Shown: positions 1 to 9,012, counted from the stretch's first letter. The stretch: 64,000 nucleotides of DNA from an uncultured Phycisphaerales bacterium (GCA_903929885.1 CAIYWI010000118.1:1-64000), one strand, 5' to 3'. Numbers and translations are program-made. The notes: generated by a model not told the origin, from the letters alone.

Positions 1-6
1 CTTTGG

Positions 7-180
7 GGCGCACCAGACGTAGCCGTGGTGCGCCGCCCGGCTTTGCGGGCAAGCCCACGGAAGGCGTGGCATGGTGCGCGCGCCTTCACGCACAGTGGCG
101 TGTGCCTGCCCTGTCGCCCGCTTTGGGGCGCACCAGACGTAGCCGTGGTGCGCCGCCCGGCTTTGCGGGCAAGCCCACGG
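7..180 (+). repeat. Two tandem family A REP-like palindromes
   Basis: Two nearly identical 54-base elements lie at 7-60 and 127-180, exactly 120 bases apart. Each holds a GTAG tetranucleotide followed by a hairpin with an outer stem CCGTGG/CCACGG and an inner stem GCCCG/CGGGC. GTAG or GGAG before a palindrome is the known layout of sites used by REP-associated tyrosine transposases. Related copies occur at 23489, 55569-55874, 56572-56756, 61871 and 62087. Confidence 0.8.
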
Positions 181-184
181 AGGG

Positions 185-213
185 CTCGTGGCAACAGTCG
201 TCCGCCCGCCGCG
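185..213 (-). repeat. Partial family B repeat, reversed
   Basis: This is a reversed fragment holding only the first third of the family B element (the GGGCGGACGAC and GTTGCCACGAG blocks). It touches the stop codon of the minus-strand gene ending at 214. On the minus strand it is followed by a family A element, the same B-then-A order seen at 23.4 and 44.8 kb. Confidence 0.6.
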
Positions 214-972
214 TCAATCTCGGCTCAGTCTCAGTTCCTGCTTGCGCTGCTTCCTGCGCACCGCATGCTTCGCGATGCTGAAGCCGACGGCCGCCACCGT
301 GATGCCGATCACGATCCGCATCGACGAGCCGTTGTTCTCGAGTTCCACCGGTTCGCCCTTGGCGCGAAATCGCTTCGAGCCCGCCACCTTCACCGAATCG
401 ATCATCGACCGGAATGCCGCGAGCCGTCCCTCGAAGTCCGCCTCCATCGCGTAGCAGTTGAACTGCACCGCGCCCTCCGAGGTGAGAAAGCCCGCCGCGA
501 GATTCCTCGCCGCTCCCTCCGCGCCCGGCAACGTGAGCGTCGACGTCATGACATACGCGCGCCGCTCGCGGTCGTACGCCGCCGCGTCCACCCGCCGCGA
601 AGCGACCACGTCCTCGAACCCGCCGGGCTCTTTCCCGTCCTTGATCTCCATGCCCAGCGTCGAGGCGATCTGCTCGTGCGTCACCGCCCGCATCTTCAGC
701 GGCAGGAACTGCACCAGCACGTACGGCGGCACGCTCCCGTCGCTCCCCTCGGGCACCATCGCCCGCGTGAACACCAGCGTCCCCTCCGGATTCCTCGCCC
801 GCCACGAGGCGTTGACTCGCTCGAGCAGCGCGGGCGAGGCCTCCTGCCATCCCGGCGGGACCTCCACCGACCACCCTCGCTGCTCGTCGCGCACCACCAC
901 CTGCGCGGCCGCAAGCCCCGCCATCGCCGCCACCATCACGCTCTCAGCCGCCCATCGAGGCCAACGCCGCAT
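214..972 (-). CDS. Secreted or membrane-anchored protein of unknown function
   Basis: I do not recognise the family of this 252-residue protein. Residues 1-24 form a signal peptide ending AGLAAAQ. The central part, including the phrase SVEVPPGWQEA, looks like a soluble extracytoplasmic domain. A hydrophobic helix at about residues 219-238 is followed by a basic tail (RRKQRKQE), so the protein probably has its bulk outside and a C-terminal membrane anchor. Its start overlaps the end of the thioredoxin-like gene by 29 bases. It is the last gene of a minus-strand operon of five envelope genes. The function is not known. Confidence 0.75.
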   Translation of the reverse strand: MRRWPRWAAESVMVAAMAGLAAAQVVVRDEQRGWSVEVPPGWQEASPALLERVNASWRARNPEGTLVFTRAMVPEGSDGSVPPYVLVQFLPLKMRAVTHEQIASTLGMEIKDGKEPGGFEDVVASRRVDAAAYDRERRAYVMTSTLTLPGAEGAARNLAAGFLTSEGAVQFNCYAMEADFEGRLAAFRSMIDSVKVAGSKRFRAKGEPVELENNGSSMRIVIGITVAAVGFSIAKHAVRRKQRKQELRLSRD

Positions 973-1474
973 CGATCTTCTCCTCGAGCTCGCGCTCGTT
1001 CCTGCTCGAGAACCCCGCCGCAGCCCACAGCACCTTGCCCTGCCCGTCGATCAGGTAGAAGCACGGAATGCCCGACACCCCGTACTCCGTCGCCACCGCG
1101 TCGCCACGAGTGAGCAGCGTGTACGTGAACCCCTGTGCCCGCATGTAGCCCGCGGCATCGCCGTTCTCGGCGAAGTTCACCCCGAACACACGAAGCCGCC
1201 CGCCATGCTTGCGGTGCAACCGCTCCATCGACGGCATCGCCGCGCGGCATGGTCCGCACCACGTGGCCCAGAAGTCCAGCAGCACCAGCCTGCCCCGCTG
1301 GGCCTCCAGCGAATGCGTCGCGCCCGCCGCGTCGCGCAACGTCCATGCCGGTGCAGCCGTGCCCGGCTCCAGCAACCCGTTCGCCGCGCGTCCGCCGCCG
1401 GCGATGAAACCTCGCAGCGCAAAGCCGATTGCCGCCACGGAAAGCACGCCGGCCGCCAACGTCTTCAAGTCCAT
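944..1474 (-). CDS. TlpA/ResA-like thiol-disulfide oxidoreductase
   Basis: This 176-residue protein is a membrane-tethered thioredoxin of the TlpA/ResA/AhpC-TSA type. An N-terminal hydrophobic segment (about residues 5-25) should anchor it so that the thioredoxin domain faces the extracytoplasmic side. The active site WCGPC lies at residues 72-76 (Cys73 and Cys76) after the strand VLLDFWAT, and the usual cis-Pro loop is visible in GIPCFYL near residue 136. The family reduces disulfides, for example in cytochrome c maturation or envelope protein folding. No cytochrome c maturation genes are nearby, so the substrate is unknown. It starts 33 bases after the NfeD-like gene. Confidence 0.9.
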   Translation of the reverse strand: MDLKTLAAGVLSVAAIGFALRGFIAGGGRAANGLLEPGTAAPAWTLRDAAGATHSLEAQRGRLVLLDFWATWCGPCRAAMPSMERLHRKHGGRLRVFGVNFAENGDAAGYMRAQGFTYTLLTRGDAVATEYGVSGIPCFYLIDGQGKVLWAAAGFSSRNERELEEKIDAALASMGG

Positions 1475-1507
1475 GATCGCTCCTGACGCCCGTGCGCTCG
1501 CCCATGT

Positions 1508-3310
1508 TCAGGCCCTGGGGCCCGCCCCGCCGTCGGCGGCGGCTTCCACCGCGATCCGCATGCCATCGACCTGCACCACCCGCACCAGGGTGCCCGCCTC
1601 GATGAACCCGAACTCGGCCACCGCGTCGATCACCGCGTCCCCCAACTCCACGCGGCCCGCGGGCCGCATCGGCGTCACCGCCCGGCCAGTCTGACCAACT
1701 CTCGCCACCGCCGGCGACTCGTCCATCGCGACCAGCATGTCGCTCTCGTCGCCTCCGGGCGCGCTGAGCACCAGTCTGCCCAGGAGCGGGATGCTCCCGA
1801 AGTGCTTGGCGATGAAGTACATCGCCACGCCCGCCGTGCCCAAGGACATCAACATCGCCACGCCGCCACGCAACAGGTCGTTCCGCCCCTCGGGCGTATC
1901 CGGAAAGGGCCCCGTGCCGGCCGGCACGAATAGACCCACCAACCCGGCCAACAACAGGATCAATCCGGCCACGCCGGGCACGCCGAAACCGGGAATCACG
2001 AAGATCTCGAGTCCGATGAGCAGCATCCCCGCGAGGATCGCCAGCACCTCCCACCAGCTCGCCATGCCGATCAGCATGCCCGGCGCAATCAACAGCCCCA
2101 ACGCCACCGCCGTGGCGATGCCGGCCGTCAGCGAGCCGGGGTTGAGCATCTGCACGAAGACCGCCAGCAGGAACACGACCACCAGCAGCGCCTGCACCAC
2201 GATGTTGGTCAACAGGTCCACCAACCCCTCCGACCACGTCGGCTCGTACCGCTGCACGTGCATCGCGCCGAAGTGGGCCTTGAGGTCCGCGTCCGAATCG
2301 ATCGGCCGCAGCCGCGATCCGCCCTCGCCCACCTCGATGTCATTGTTCGCCAGCCCGTAATGCTCCATGTCCTCGGCCTTGAAGACCGCAGGCAGCGAAG
2401 CGTCCTTCACCTTGTCGATCAGCTCCCATCGGCCCGCATCCTCGGGAGCGATTCTCGGTCTCAGCGACGGAGCGATCACCGACACCTCCGGCGACGCGAT
2501 CGCCAACTTCGCGCTCCCCGCCGGCACCGGAATCCCCTGACGCGAACTCTCGGGCGAGGGCAACTCCAGCTTCCCCGTCGACGGCTGACTCGCCAGCCGC
2601 GTCGGGCCCCCCGTCGACTGCCCGGGGAAGAGCATCTCGAACTCCGCGCGGTCGATGCACATCCGCACGCCCGTCTCGCGGTGGCGCACCCACCACAACT
2701 CGACGTCATTGGCCACGATCGACTGCACCAGATACTCGTCCCGCAGGTACGCGCCCGCCGCCGTGTTGTACGCCCGGGCGCTCTGCGTCACCTCCGCGAT
2801 CAAGGGCGGCAGCACCTTCTTGAGCAGTTCCCTGTCCGTCGGCGCCTTGGCCATCCCCGTCAGCATGCCCAGCGGGTTCATCACGATCGGCATCGCGTCG
2901 CCGAAACTCGCGTTGCCCGACACCACGATCTCGCGACACGCCAACGCGATCACCGCGCCGCCCGAATAGGCCTGCGGATTCACCCACGCCACCGTGTTCT
3001 TCACCGGGCTGGACCGCACCGACTCGCAGATCTTCAGCACCGTCGGCACCGCGCCGCCCGGCGTGTCCAGTTCGAACACGATCGCGTCCGCGCCGTCACG
3101 CGCCGCCGCCTCGAGCCGCCGTCGCACGCTCTGCGCCATCACGCCCTTGCGGTCGATCTCGCCGCGAATCGTGATCACCGCCACATTTCTCGCCGCCCGT
3201 CCCGCCGGCACCGAACCGGCCCCCGGCGCCTCCTGCTGCCCGCGCGCCGACCAACAGCACGCCGCCGCCAGCAACGCCGCCCACCATGTCGCCATTCGCA
3301 TCATGATCAA
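1508..3310 (-). CDS. NfeD-like membrane-bound ClpP-class serine protease
   Basis: This 600-residue protein has the full-length NfeD layout. A signal peptide (about 1-24) leads into a ClpP/SppA-type serine protease domain (about 43-300) with FELDTPGGAV near 79-88 and the nucleophile region AYSGGAV (Ser116). Four to five transmembrane segments follow (about 370-500), and a C-terminal OB-fold NfeD domain ends the protein. The family cleaves membrane substrates such as stomatins and is linked to membrane quality control. No stomatin/SPFH gene, the common partner, is in the window. The protease domain has an insertion of about 100 residues rich in Pro and Ser (about 225-300). Several start methionines are possible within the first six residues. 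Confidence 0.9.
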   Translation of the reverse strand: MIMMRMATWWAALLAAACCWSARGQQEAPGAGSVPAGRAARNVAVITIRGEIDRKGVMAQSVRRRLEAAARDGADAIVFELDTPGGAVPTVLKICESVRSSPVKNTVAWVNPQAYSGGAVIALACREIVVSGNASFGDAMPIVMNPLGMLTGMAKAPTDRELLKKVLPPLIAEVTQSARAYNTAAGAYLRDEYLVQSIVANDVELWWVRHRETGVRMCIDRAEFEMLFPGQSTGGPTRLASQPSTGKLELPSPESSRQGIPVPAGSAKLAIASPEVSVIAPSLRPRIAPEDAGRWELIDKVKDASLPAVFKAEDMEHYGLANNDIEVGEGGSRLRPIDSDADLKAHFGAMHVQRYEPTWSEGLVDLLTNIVVQALLVVVFLLAVFVQMLNPGSLTAGIATAVALGLLIAPGMLIGMASWWEVLAILAGMLLIGLEIFVIPGFGVPGVAGLILLLAGLVGLFVPAGTGPFPDTPEGRNDLLRGGVAMLMSLGTAGVAMYFIAKHFGSIPLLGRLVLSAPGGDESDMLVAMDESPAVARVGQTGRAVTPMRPAGRVELGDAVIDAVAEFGFIEAGTLVRVVQVDGMRIAVEAAADGGAGPRA

Positions 3311-3344
3311 TGATAGAGATCCCTCGAACGGCCCCGGCTCATCC

Positions 3345-4139
3345 TCATCCGTCGCGGCGAGGACGACCCACGAGCCCCGTCAACGCCAACGCCGCCGGCA
3401 CACACGCGCCCAGCACGTGCTGACGCGACACCTCCGCCGCCACCCCCAGCCACGACCGATCCCGCGTGGCCTCGAGCGTCGCCGTCAAGGGCGACAGCAT
3501 CAACAGGAACTCGATCAGCCCCTCGGCCGCACCCGCCCACATCGCCGCCAGCGCCAGCACCGGGCCCAGCCCGGCCAATGCCACGATCGCCGCCATCAAC
3601 GCCCACCGCGACACACGCCCCTCCCACCTCGCGAAGTAGCCCGTCAGCAGCCCCGCCGCCGCCATCGCCCATGCCACGTTGCTCGCCGCCACCGTCAACC
3701 CCACCCGCGCGGGCCACCCCGCCATCCACGGCATGCACTGCGTCGCCAGCACCGCCAACCCCGGAATCAGCAGCGCCAAGGCATCGATCGCGAAGGCCTC
3801 CAGCGGCTTGGCGGGGCCCTCCTGGCTCAATCGCACCATCGGCCACAGCACCGACAACCCCACCGCCGTCATCGTCAGCAAGATCTGCACCGCCGGCCGA
3901 AACACCTCATAGCCCGCCAGCCCGATGAACCCCATCCCGCCCATCGCCAGCATGCTCGACACCAGCAAGTAGGCCGACCACCAGACCACGAACTGGCGCG
4001 GCTCGCCCCGGCGGTGCGCCCAGCGGTCGTACGCCCCGCGCCGATCCCGAACCTGATCCGTCGGCGTCGTCGGTTCCACGCAACCTCCCGGCCGCCACGC
4101 TTGAAGCGGTGCTCGACAGGCCTCAGCGGGCCGCCGCAT
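3345..4139 (-). CDS. Multi-pass membrane protein of unknown function
   Basis: This 264-residue protein has six or so hydrophobic segments from about residue 50 to the end and a hydrophilic N-terminus of about 48 residues. I do not recognise a family. The ATG at 4139 would overlap the preceding gene by 17 bases; an in-frame GTG at 4079 is a plausible alternative that removes an unusual Arg/Pro-rich leader. It ends 34 bases before the NfeD-like gene and belongs to the same minus-strand operon. Its location suggests an envelope role, nothing more. Confidence 0.7.
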   Translation of the reverse strand: MRRPAEACRAPLQAWRPGGCVEPTTPTDQVRDRRGAYDRWAHRRGEPRQFVVWWSAYLLVSSMLAMGGMGFIGLAGYEVFRPAVQILLTMTAVGLSVLWPMVRLSQEGPAKPLEAFAIDALALLIPGLAVLATQCMPWMAGWPARVGLTVAASNVAWAMAAAGLLTGYFARWEGRVSRWALMAAIVALAGLGPVLALAAMWAGAAEGLIEFLLMLSPLTATLEATRDRSWLGVAAEVSRQHVLGACVPAALALTGLVGRPRRDG

Positions 4140-5064
4140 CCTCGGTCACGACCTCTTCCTCCGCGGCGGCACGCAACGCCTGCGCCGCCGCCGAGATGTC
4201 GAAGAGCAGCCGTTCCTGGTTCACGTAGATCAACGGATACGTCGCGTCGATCCGCTTGGTGTCCTTCACCAGCTGGCGAAGGTGCGCCATCTTCTGCGCC
4301 GTCGACACCTCGCCCATCGAGGGCTTGCTGGGCCTCCCGCCCCACACCACCCGCGTCTCGCGGTCGGTCACGATCACCAGCGTGCCCTTGCTGGCGTACT
4401 CGGAGGCGTCCACGCCCCGCACCTGCGACGCCCAGGGCTCCGACGCCAGTCGCCCCAGCAGTTCAAGACTCGCCGCCACGTCCTCGCCGGCCCACGGCTG
4501 CACGTAGTCGCGCTCGCCGCCGCCGTCCCGAGGCGGCCCCAACGCCGGATCGAAGATCCACTTGCCCGCCTGCACCCCCGGCGGCATCGGACTGCCATCC
4601 CACGAAATCAGGTACTCCGAGCCCTGGTGACGAACGTTTGCCGCGGGAATCCGCCACGTCCCGTCCACCACGATCTCCCCGCCCGCGCGACGCGCCACCC
4701 GAGGCGTGCCCACGAACCAGCCCGATTCGGCCATCGCCGTCGCGATCCGCTGCACCTGCTCGGCGCCGAGCACGTCGAGCGACGATCCCGCCGCCTCCTT
4801 CGCCACCGCCATCAGTTGCTCGGTCGACGCGCGCGGCATCCATGTGCCCTCGCCACCGGCCGCCACCGGCCACACGATCGTCACCTCGGGCTCGCCCCGA
4901 TCGAGCGCCACCGCCGCCCGATGCTCAAGCGCATCGGTGCCCAGAAGCAGACCCGCCACCAACCCTCCGCCCATCAGCGTGATCGCCGCGGCGCAGGAAT
5001 AGGTCACGAATGTCGAAGGATTTGCCGACGAGTTTGACTTCTTGGCCATGGCAGCGGCACGCAT
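4123..5064 (-). CDS. Single-pass membrane protein of unknown function
   Basis: This 313-residue protein has a short cytoplasmic N-terminus, one transmembrane helix at about residues 20-42 (AAAITLMGGGLVAGLLLG) and a long extracytoplasmic region. The arrangement of cytoplasmic tail, one helix and folded periplasmic domain, with the phrase DGTWRIPAANVR in the middle, faintly recalls FtsQ/POTRA-type proteins, but I see no firm motif and do not claim that function. It is the first gene of the envelope operon that continues to position 214. Methionine 6 (5049) is an alternative start. Confidence 0.7.
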   Translation of the reverse strand: MRAAAMAKKSNSSANPSTFVTYSCAAAITLMGGGLVAGLLLGTDALEHRAAVALDRGEPEVTIVWPVAAGGEGTWMPRASTEQLMAVAKEAAGSSLDVLGAEQVQRIATAMAESGWFVGTPRVARRAGGEIVVDGTWRIPAANVRHQGSEYLISWDGSPMPPGVQAGKWIFDPALGPPRDGGGERDYVQPWAGEDVAASLELLGRLASEPWASQVRGVDASEYASKGTLVIVTDRETRVVWGGRPSKPSMGEVSTAQKMAHLRQLVKDTKRIDATYPLIYVNQERLLFDISAAAQALRAAAEEEVVTEDAAAR

Positions 5065-5175
5065 CGGCCCTTCATGGGCCTCACGGGAACGTTGTGTCGC
5101 GGCAGTTCGCTTCCGTGCGACCGCCTCGCGTCATTATTGCCGCCATCATCGGCAAAAGCCCGCGCTCGTCGCCAC

Positions 5176-6411
5176 TTAGCAGTCGCCCCGCTCCCACCTG
5201 GCGAAAAACTCGTCGATGTCCGCGCCGTCGGTCCCGCCGTCGAGGTTGATGTCCGCCCGTCCCTGCTCCCACGAATCGAAGAAGGCCGTCACGTCGCCGC
5301 CGTCGATGCCCCCGTCCGAGTTCCAGTCGGTCAGGCAAATCGACGTCACCGACACCATCCACACGTCCGCCCGCCGCGACCCGTCCGGCAACACCCGCTC
5401 GCCCGCGCCGGCCACCAGCGAGCCATCCGCCGACACCGAGGTCACCGACGTCAGCCGCCATCCCGAGACATCCTCGCCCCGGGCCGCCAGAAGATCCTCC
5501 ACCGCCATCACCCGGCCATATCCGATGGACCACAGACAGGCGCGACCCCCGCTCTCCCCCCCGATCACGTCCGCCCCCGCCGCCACCGTGCTCGCCTCCC
5601 ATGTCGCATCCGTCGCGTCCAGCGGCGGCAGCACCGTCACGCTCCGGTTCACCCACGCCACGCCACGCACCGCTCCGACCGGACCGGTCGTTCCCACCAC
5701 CACCGTCCCGTCCCCGTTCACCCCGCGCGCCACGCACGCCGCCTCATCGGGCGAAGGCAACGCCCGCGTGCCGCCGGTCGCATCCCACGTGATGGCAAGC
5801 CATTGCCCCGCACTGTCGGCCTCTCCCACCAGCGTCGTGCCGTCGGCGCTCAAGCCGCGGACATACGTCGAGGTGCCCCCGGGAAGCAAGCCCACCAGCG
5901 AGTAGCCCTGCTGGGTCCAACGCCACCCGCGTGTCTGAAGCCCGCCCGAACCCGTGGCCACAATCCCCGCCACCACCAGTCCGTCCGCCGACAAGCCCGC
6001 GGGCCTCGGAAAACTGGCATTGGGCGCCGGTGGCAGGCCAAGGTCCAACATCACGCCATCCACCCGCCTGAACGCGCGAGGCACCCCGCCGCCCAGACAG
6101 AACCCCACGATCACCCGACCGTCGTCACTCACCGACGACACCACCGTCGAGTTGGCCCCCGCCAAAGGCACCAGCGGCGTCAGCACGCCCCCGGTCCTGA
6201 TCAAGCCCGTCTGAACCCCCGAAGAGGCAACGCCCGTCCCCACCAGCACGCCACCCCCGCCGCCAACGCTCGACGCCGTCGCCGGGATGCTGAACAGCTG
6301 CGATGGAAGAATGCCGAGCCCTTGCACGCTCGAGGACTGCGCCCCCGCCACGCCCGCCAAGGCCGCCACCAGGCAGCACCCTCGCCCCAGCATGTCGGTT
6401 CGCCTCGCCAT
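5176..6411 (-). CDS. Secreted HAF-repeat protein with dockerin-like C-terminus
   Basis: This is a 411-residue exported protein. The signal peptide is at 1-25 (ending VAGAQ). The body carries degenerate repeats such as GLSADGTTLVGEA, VSDDGRVIVGFC and GVNGDGTVVVGTT, the pattern of HAF-repeat extracellular proteins that fold as beta-propeller-like structures. The last 50 residues contain two Ca-binding-like loops, DWNSDGGIDGGDVTAFFDSW and DINLDGGTDGADIDEFFARW, the dockerin-like tail common on planctomycetal secreted proteins. The likely role is at the cell surface; the ligand is unknown. A TATGGT box lies 8 bases before the start codon. Confidence 0.85.
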   Translation of the reverse strand: MARRTDMLGRGCCLVAALAGVAGAQSSSVQGLGILPSQLFSIPATASSVGGGGGVLVGTGVASSGVQTGLIRTGGVLTPLVPLAGANSTVVSSVSDDGRVIVGFCLGGGVPRAFRRVDGVMLDLGLPPAPNASFPRPAGLSADGLVVAGIVATGSGGLQTRGWRWTQQGYSLVGLLPGGTSTYVRGLSADGTTLVGEADSAGQWLAITWDATGGTRALPSPDEAACVARGVNGDGTVVVGTTGPVGAVRGVAWVNRSVTVLPPLDATDATWEASTVAAGADVIGGESGGRACLWSIGYGRVMAVEDLLAARGEDVSGWRLTSVTSVSADGSLVAGAGERVLPDGSRRADVWMVSVTSICLTDWNSDGGIDGGDVTAFFDSWEQGRADINLDGGTDGADIDEFFARWERGDC

Positions 6412-6419
6412 GAACCCTC

Positions 6420-6425
6420 ACCATA
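6420..6425 (-). promoter_or_regulatory. Candidate -10 box, near-leaderless
   Basis: TATGGT on the minus strand ends 8 bases before the ATG of the HAF-repeat protein. No clear -35 is visible. Confidence 0.35.
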
Positions 6426-6525
6426 CCTCCCTGTTGCACGCCCGAGGTCGCCTCGGGCATCATGGCGACCACTTCCGGTCACCACGATCCCACCAGCCGT
6501 CATCTCGCGCCCGACCGACGCACCA

Positions 6526-6987
6526 TCACGCGCTATCGGACCCTCCCGACGCAGCGCTGGGCGGCTCACGCCACGCCTCCGGCGGACAGGGCTTCTGCAT
6601 CCACCGCGCCGCATCCACCGGCTCGTACCCGAACCTCGAATAGAGGTCGTGCGCATCCCGAGTCGCCAGGCACCACCGGCGCAACGTCTCCAGCCCCGGC
6701 TGCTCCTCGAGCAGACGGATCATGCGGAGAGCCAATCCGCGGCTGCGGTGCGCCGGATCCACGAAGACGTCGCAGAGCCACGCAAACGTCGCGAAATCCG
6801 TCACCACCCGCGCCACGCCCACGATCACGCCCGTCGACTCCTCCACCGCCACCGCCGCCACGCTGTTCGCGAACGCCCGCTCCACCACGTCGCGGCGAAT
6901 GTCCTTCGACCAATACGCGGTCCGCAACATCGCATGAATGCGATCGATGTCCAAACGCGACCGATCGGCGGTGACCAGATAGCTCAT
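6526..6987 (-). CDS. GNAT family N-acetyltransferase
   Basis: This is a 153-residue GNAT acetyltransferase, which transfers an acetyl group from acetyl-CoA to an amine. The acetyl-CoA-binding motif A is clear: the strand LCDVFVDPAHR followed by RSRGLALRMIRLL (about residues 71-93), and the C-terminal ATRDAHDLYSRFGYEPV is typical of motif B. The reading frame stays open upstream to 7179, but that extension is low-complexity Arg/Gly/Ala; I chose the ATG at 6987 because the family fold begins there. A TAAGGT box ends 10 bases upstream. The substrate cannot be told from sequence. Confidence 0.9.
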   Translation of the reverse strand: MSYLVTADRSRLDIDRIHAMLRTAYWSKDIRRDVVERAFANSVAAVAVEESTGVIVGVARVVTDFATFAWLCDVFVDPAHRSRGLALRMIRLLEEQPGLETLRRWCLATRDAHDLYSRFGYEPVDAARWMQKPCPPEAWREPPSAASGGSDSA

Positions 6988-6997
6988 GATGACGATC

Positions 6998-7003
6998 ACC
7001 TTA
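6998..7003 (-). promoter_or_regulatory. Candidate -10 box for the GNAT gene
   Basis: TAAGGT on the minus strand lies 10 bases before the ATG, and its last position overlaps the first base of a short tandem repeat. Confidence 0.3.
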
Positions 7004-7046
7004 GACCAAACCCCGATTCGCCGTAGACCAAACCCCGATTCGCCGT
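7003..7046. repeat. 22-base tandem duplication
   Basis: A 22-base unit beginning AGACCAAACCCCGATT is present twice, head to tail, directly upstream of the acetyltransferase gene. Confidence 0.85.
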
Positions 7047-7247
7047 CGAATCCGCCGACTATCGGACCATCAGGTCGCCGCCGGTGCGGCCCGCGACGCC
7101 TGCAACGCCGCCGAGTTCGCCTCGCGCGGCCCGCCGCCCCTCCCGCCCTTGCGGCGGCGCATCCGCGTGGCACCTTCACCAGCGGACGGCTCTCACAGTG
7201 AGACGTCCGACACAGTGGACCCCGACAGGGGAGGAGAGGGTGACATC

Positions 7248-8030
7248 ATGAGGATCAAGGCGACGTGGTTGAGCGTCGCGGCCTTGGCGTGCCTCGCGGG
7301 CACCGCCGCCGCCGATCTGTGCTCGTGGAACTTCAGTCGCGGCCTTCAGCCGTTCGACGACACCGCCGGCCACGTGAACAACTTCAACGCCACGTACAAC
7401 ACGCAGACCCACGATTTCACGTGGAGCGTGAGCTACTCCGATCGGATCGCCGACGGCTTCTGGCTGGTGCTCAACTCCACCTCGCCCCTCGCCTCGGGCA
7501 GCGGCGAAGTGGCCGTGCTCTACGCCGACTTCACCAACAGCGTGCTCACCGCCTACGCCTTCAACGGCATCGACGCGGCCACGAGTTGGCTTGACGGCGC
7601 AGGCGAGGCCGGCATCCAGCAGCCCGACCTGATCTTCTCGTCCCTTGACGCCGACGACGCCGCCACCTCGGGGGTCCTGCTTCAACGCGTCCTGACGCCC
7701 CGCATGCAGCAACTCTCGATCACGATGAACGCCGCGACGATCCAACTTCACGATCCGCTTCACCAGGCGTTGACGTCGACGTGGACCGGCCTCGCGTTCG
7801 GCGACCCGGCGAACGACCCGCGAATCGGCGTGTCGTTCCGCAGCGTCGACGGACTTGCCGCCACCTACGACGGCGACGGCTCGCTCACGAGTTGGGACTT
7901 CACCTCCGTCGGCTCCTTCGACGGCATGTCCCTGCCCTGCGAGCGACTCGTGCCCGCCCCCGGGGCGGCATCCCTCGCCCTCGCCGGTCTTCTTCTCGCC
8001 GGTCGCCGCGATCGCCGCTCGCGAGCCTGA
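7248..8030 (+). CDS. Exported protein with PEP-CTERM-like sorting signal
   Basis: This 260-residue protein has a signal peptide at 1-23 (ending AGTAAADL) and a C-terminal tail VPAPGAASLALAGLLLAGRR, which matches the PEP-CTERM pattern: VPxPG, a hydrophobic helix, then an Arg cluster. Such tails direct handling by an exosortase, which removes the tail and releases or anchors the protein. The body is rich in Asn, Ser, Thr and aromatic residues, typical of surface proteins, and I cannot name its family. The start is fixed by a strong GGGGAGGAGAGGG ribosome-binding site 9 bases upstream. Confidence 0.85.
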   Translation: MRIKATWLSVAALACLAGTAAADLCSWNFSRGLQPFDDTAGHVNNFNATYNTQTHDFTWSVSYSDRIADGFWLVLNSTSPLASGSGEVAVLYADFTNSVLTAYAFNGIDAATSWLDGAGEAGIQQPDLIFSSLDADDAATSGVLLQRVLTPRMQQLSITMNAATIQLHDPLHQALTSTWTGLAFGDPANDPRIGVSFRSVDGLAATYDGDGSLTSWDFTSVGSFDGMSLPCERLVPAPGAASLALAGLLLAGRRDRRSRA

Positions 8031-8060
8031 ACACCCCCATCCCCATCGCACGCACCTTCC

Positions 8061-8106
8061 GATCCTCCCCTCGCGGACCGCACCTTCGTCCGCGAGCGGG
8101 AGGATC
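8061..8106 (+). terminator. Long stem-loop after the PEP-CTERM gene
   Basis: An 18-base arm starting GATCCTCCC (8061-8078) pairs with 8088-8106 around a 9-base loop, with one bulge. It lacks a clear T tract, so it may be a terminator or a 3' stabilising hairpin. Confidence 0.55.
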
Positions 8107-8181
8107 GTTCCATGCGCCGCACGCCACGCATGACCACCCGGGCGACGCCTCATTCGCGCCAAGCCCATCGACCCCGGGACA

Positions 8182-8276
8182 ACGCACGCCGCCCGAAGGG
8201 CGGACGACCGTTGCCACGAGTCACCGACCCCGCGCAAACCCTCGCGCAGCAAGCGACGGAAACCCGTGGGGGGGCC
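8182..8276 (+). repeat. Family B structured repeat
   Basis: This copy starts ACGCACGCCGCCCGAAGGGC and ends GGGGCC, 7 bases short of the stop codon of the TetR gene on the minus strand. The GCCGCCC/GGGCGG hairpin is intact; the apical part differs from other copies. Confidence 0.8.
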
Positions 8277-8283
8277 TCGATGC

Positions 8284-8910
8284 TCACGCCCTCACGAGCA
8301 ACCGCTCCATGACATCGCGCACGCGAACACCTTCGCGGTCTTCGCCCTGCTTGGGCACCTGCAGCGCATCGAGCACGCCGTAGCCGAGTCCCACGTCGAT
8401 CAGGATCCACGCGATGAGTTCGGCCGAGAAGACGCGGCCCAACTTGCGATGCTCCTGCGCAAGCGCCAACTCGCGCGTCAGGAACTTGTGCAGGTCGGAG
8501 AAGTGCTTGGCCACCGCCTTCGACACTTCCTCGTCGTCCACTTCCGTGATGGCCTGGAGAACGACCCGGTACTCCTCCGAGCCCCCGTGCGTCATCGGGT
8601 TGTCGCCCAGGATCCGCCGCAGTCGCTCCGGCGGGTCCTTCACGTTCTCGAGTCGATCTTCCCAGTTCTGCAGCGTTCGCTTGGCCGTCCGCTGGATCAG
8701 CGCCACGAACAGGTCTCGCTTGCTCGCAAAGTGCCGGTAGATGATCGGCTCGGTCACCCCAGCCGCCCGGGCCAGCTGCGCCGTCGTCGCCCGCGCATAC
8801 CCCACCCGGGCAAAGAGCGCCAACGCACAGTCAAGGAGCTGCTCCTTGCGCTTCGCGGCCGGAAGTCGTTTGGGTTTGCGACGTGCCATCGTTGCTCGTA
8901 GCCCCTCCAT
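8284..8910 (-). CDS. TetR/AcrR family transcriptional regulator
   Basis: This 208-residue protein is a one-component repressor of the TetR family. The N-terminal helix-turn-helix is at about residues 43-62 (TTAQLARAAGVTEPIIYRHF) followed by the family phrase SKRDLF. The C-terminal ligand-binding and dimerisation part is alpha-helical and not assignable to a known effector. It is divergent from the oligoendopeptidase gene 156 bases away, which could be a target. The alternative start at Met8 (8889) would fit better with the TAACTT box located only 3 bases before the first ATG. Confidence 0.93.
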   Translation of the reverse strand: MEGLRATMARRKPKRLPAAKRKEQLLDCALALFARVGYARATTAQLARAAGVTEPIIYRHFASKRDLFVALIQRTAKRTLQNWEDRLENVKDPPERLRRILGDNPMTHGGSEEYRVVLQAITEVDDEEVSKAVAKHFSDLHKFLTRELALAQEHRKLGRVFSAELIAWILIDVGLGYGVLDALQVPKQGEDREGVRVRDVMERLLVRA

Positions 8911-9012
8911 CGGAAGTTAGGGTTCACGAACTTGAAGGAGCATGCCCCGTTCGAGCGACCATCGGGGCTCCCGCGGCCCGTCGGCGTGCCGATGGATCGT
9001 CCGGGCACACCC

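Noticed and set aside
936-2237. A 433-residue minus-strand frame overlapping the thioredoxin and NfeD genes
   Set aside because: It runs in another frame through two recognised proteins and is Gly/Arg-rich without motifs.
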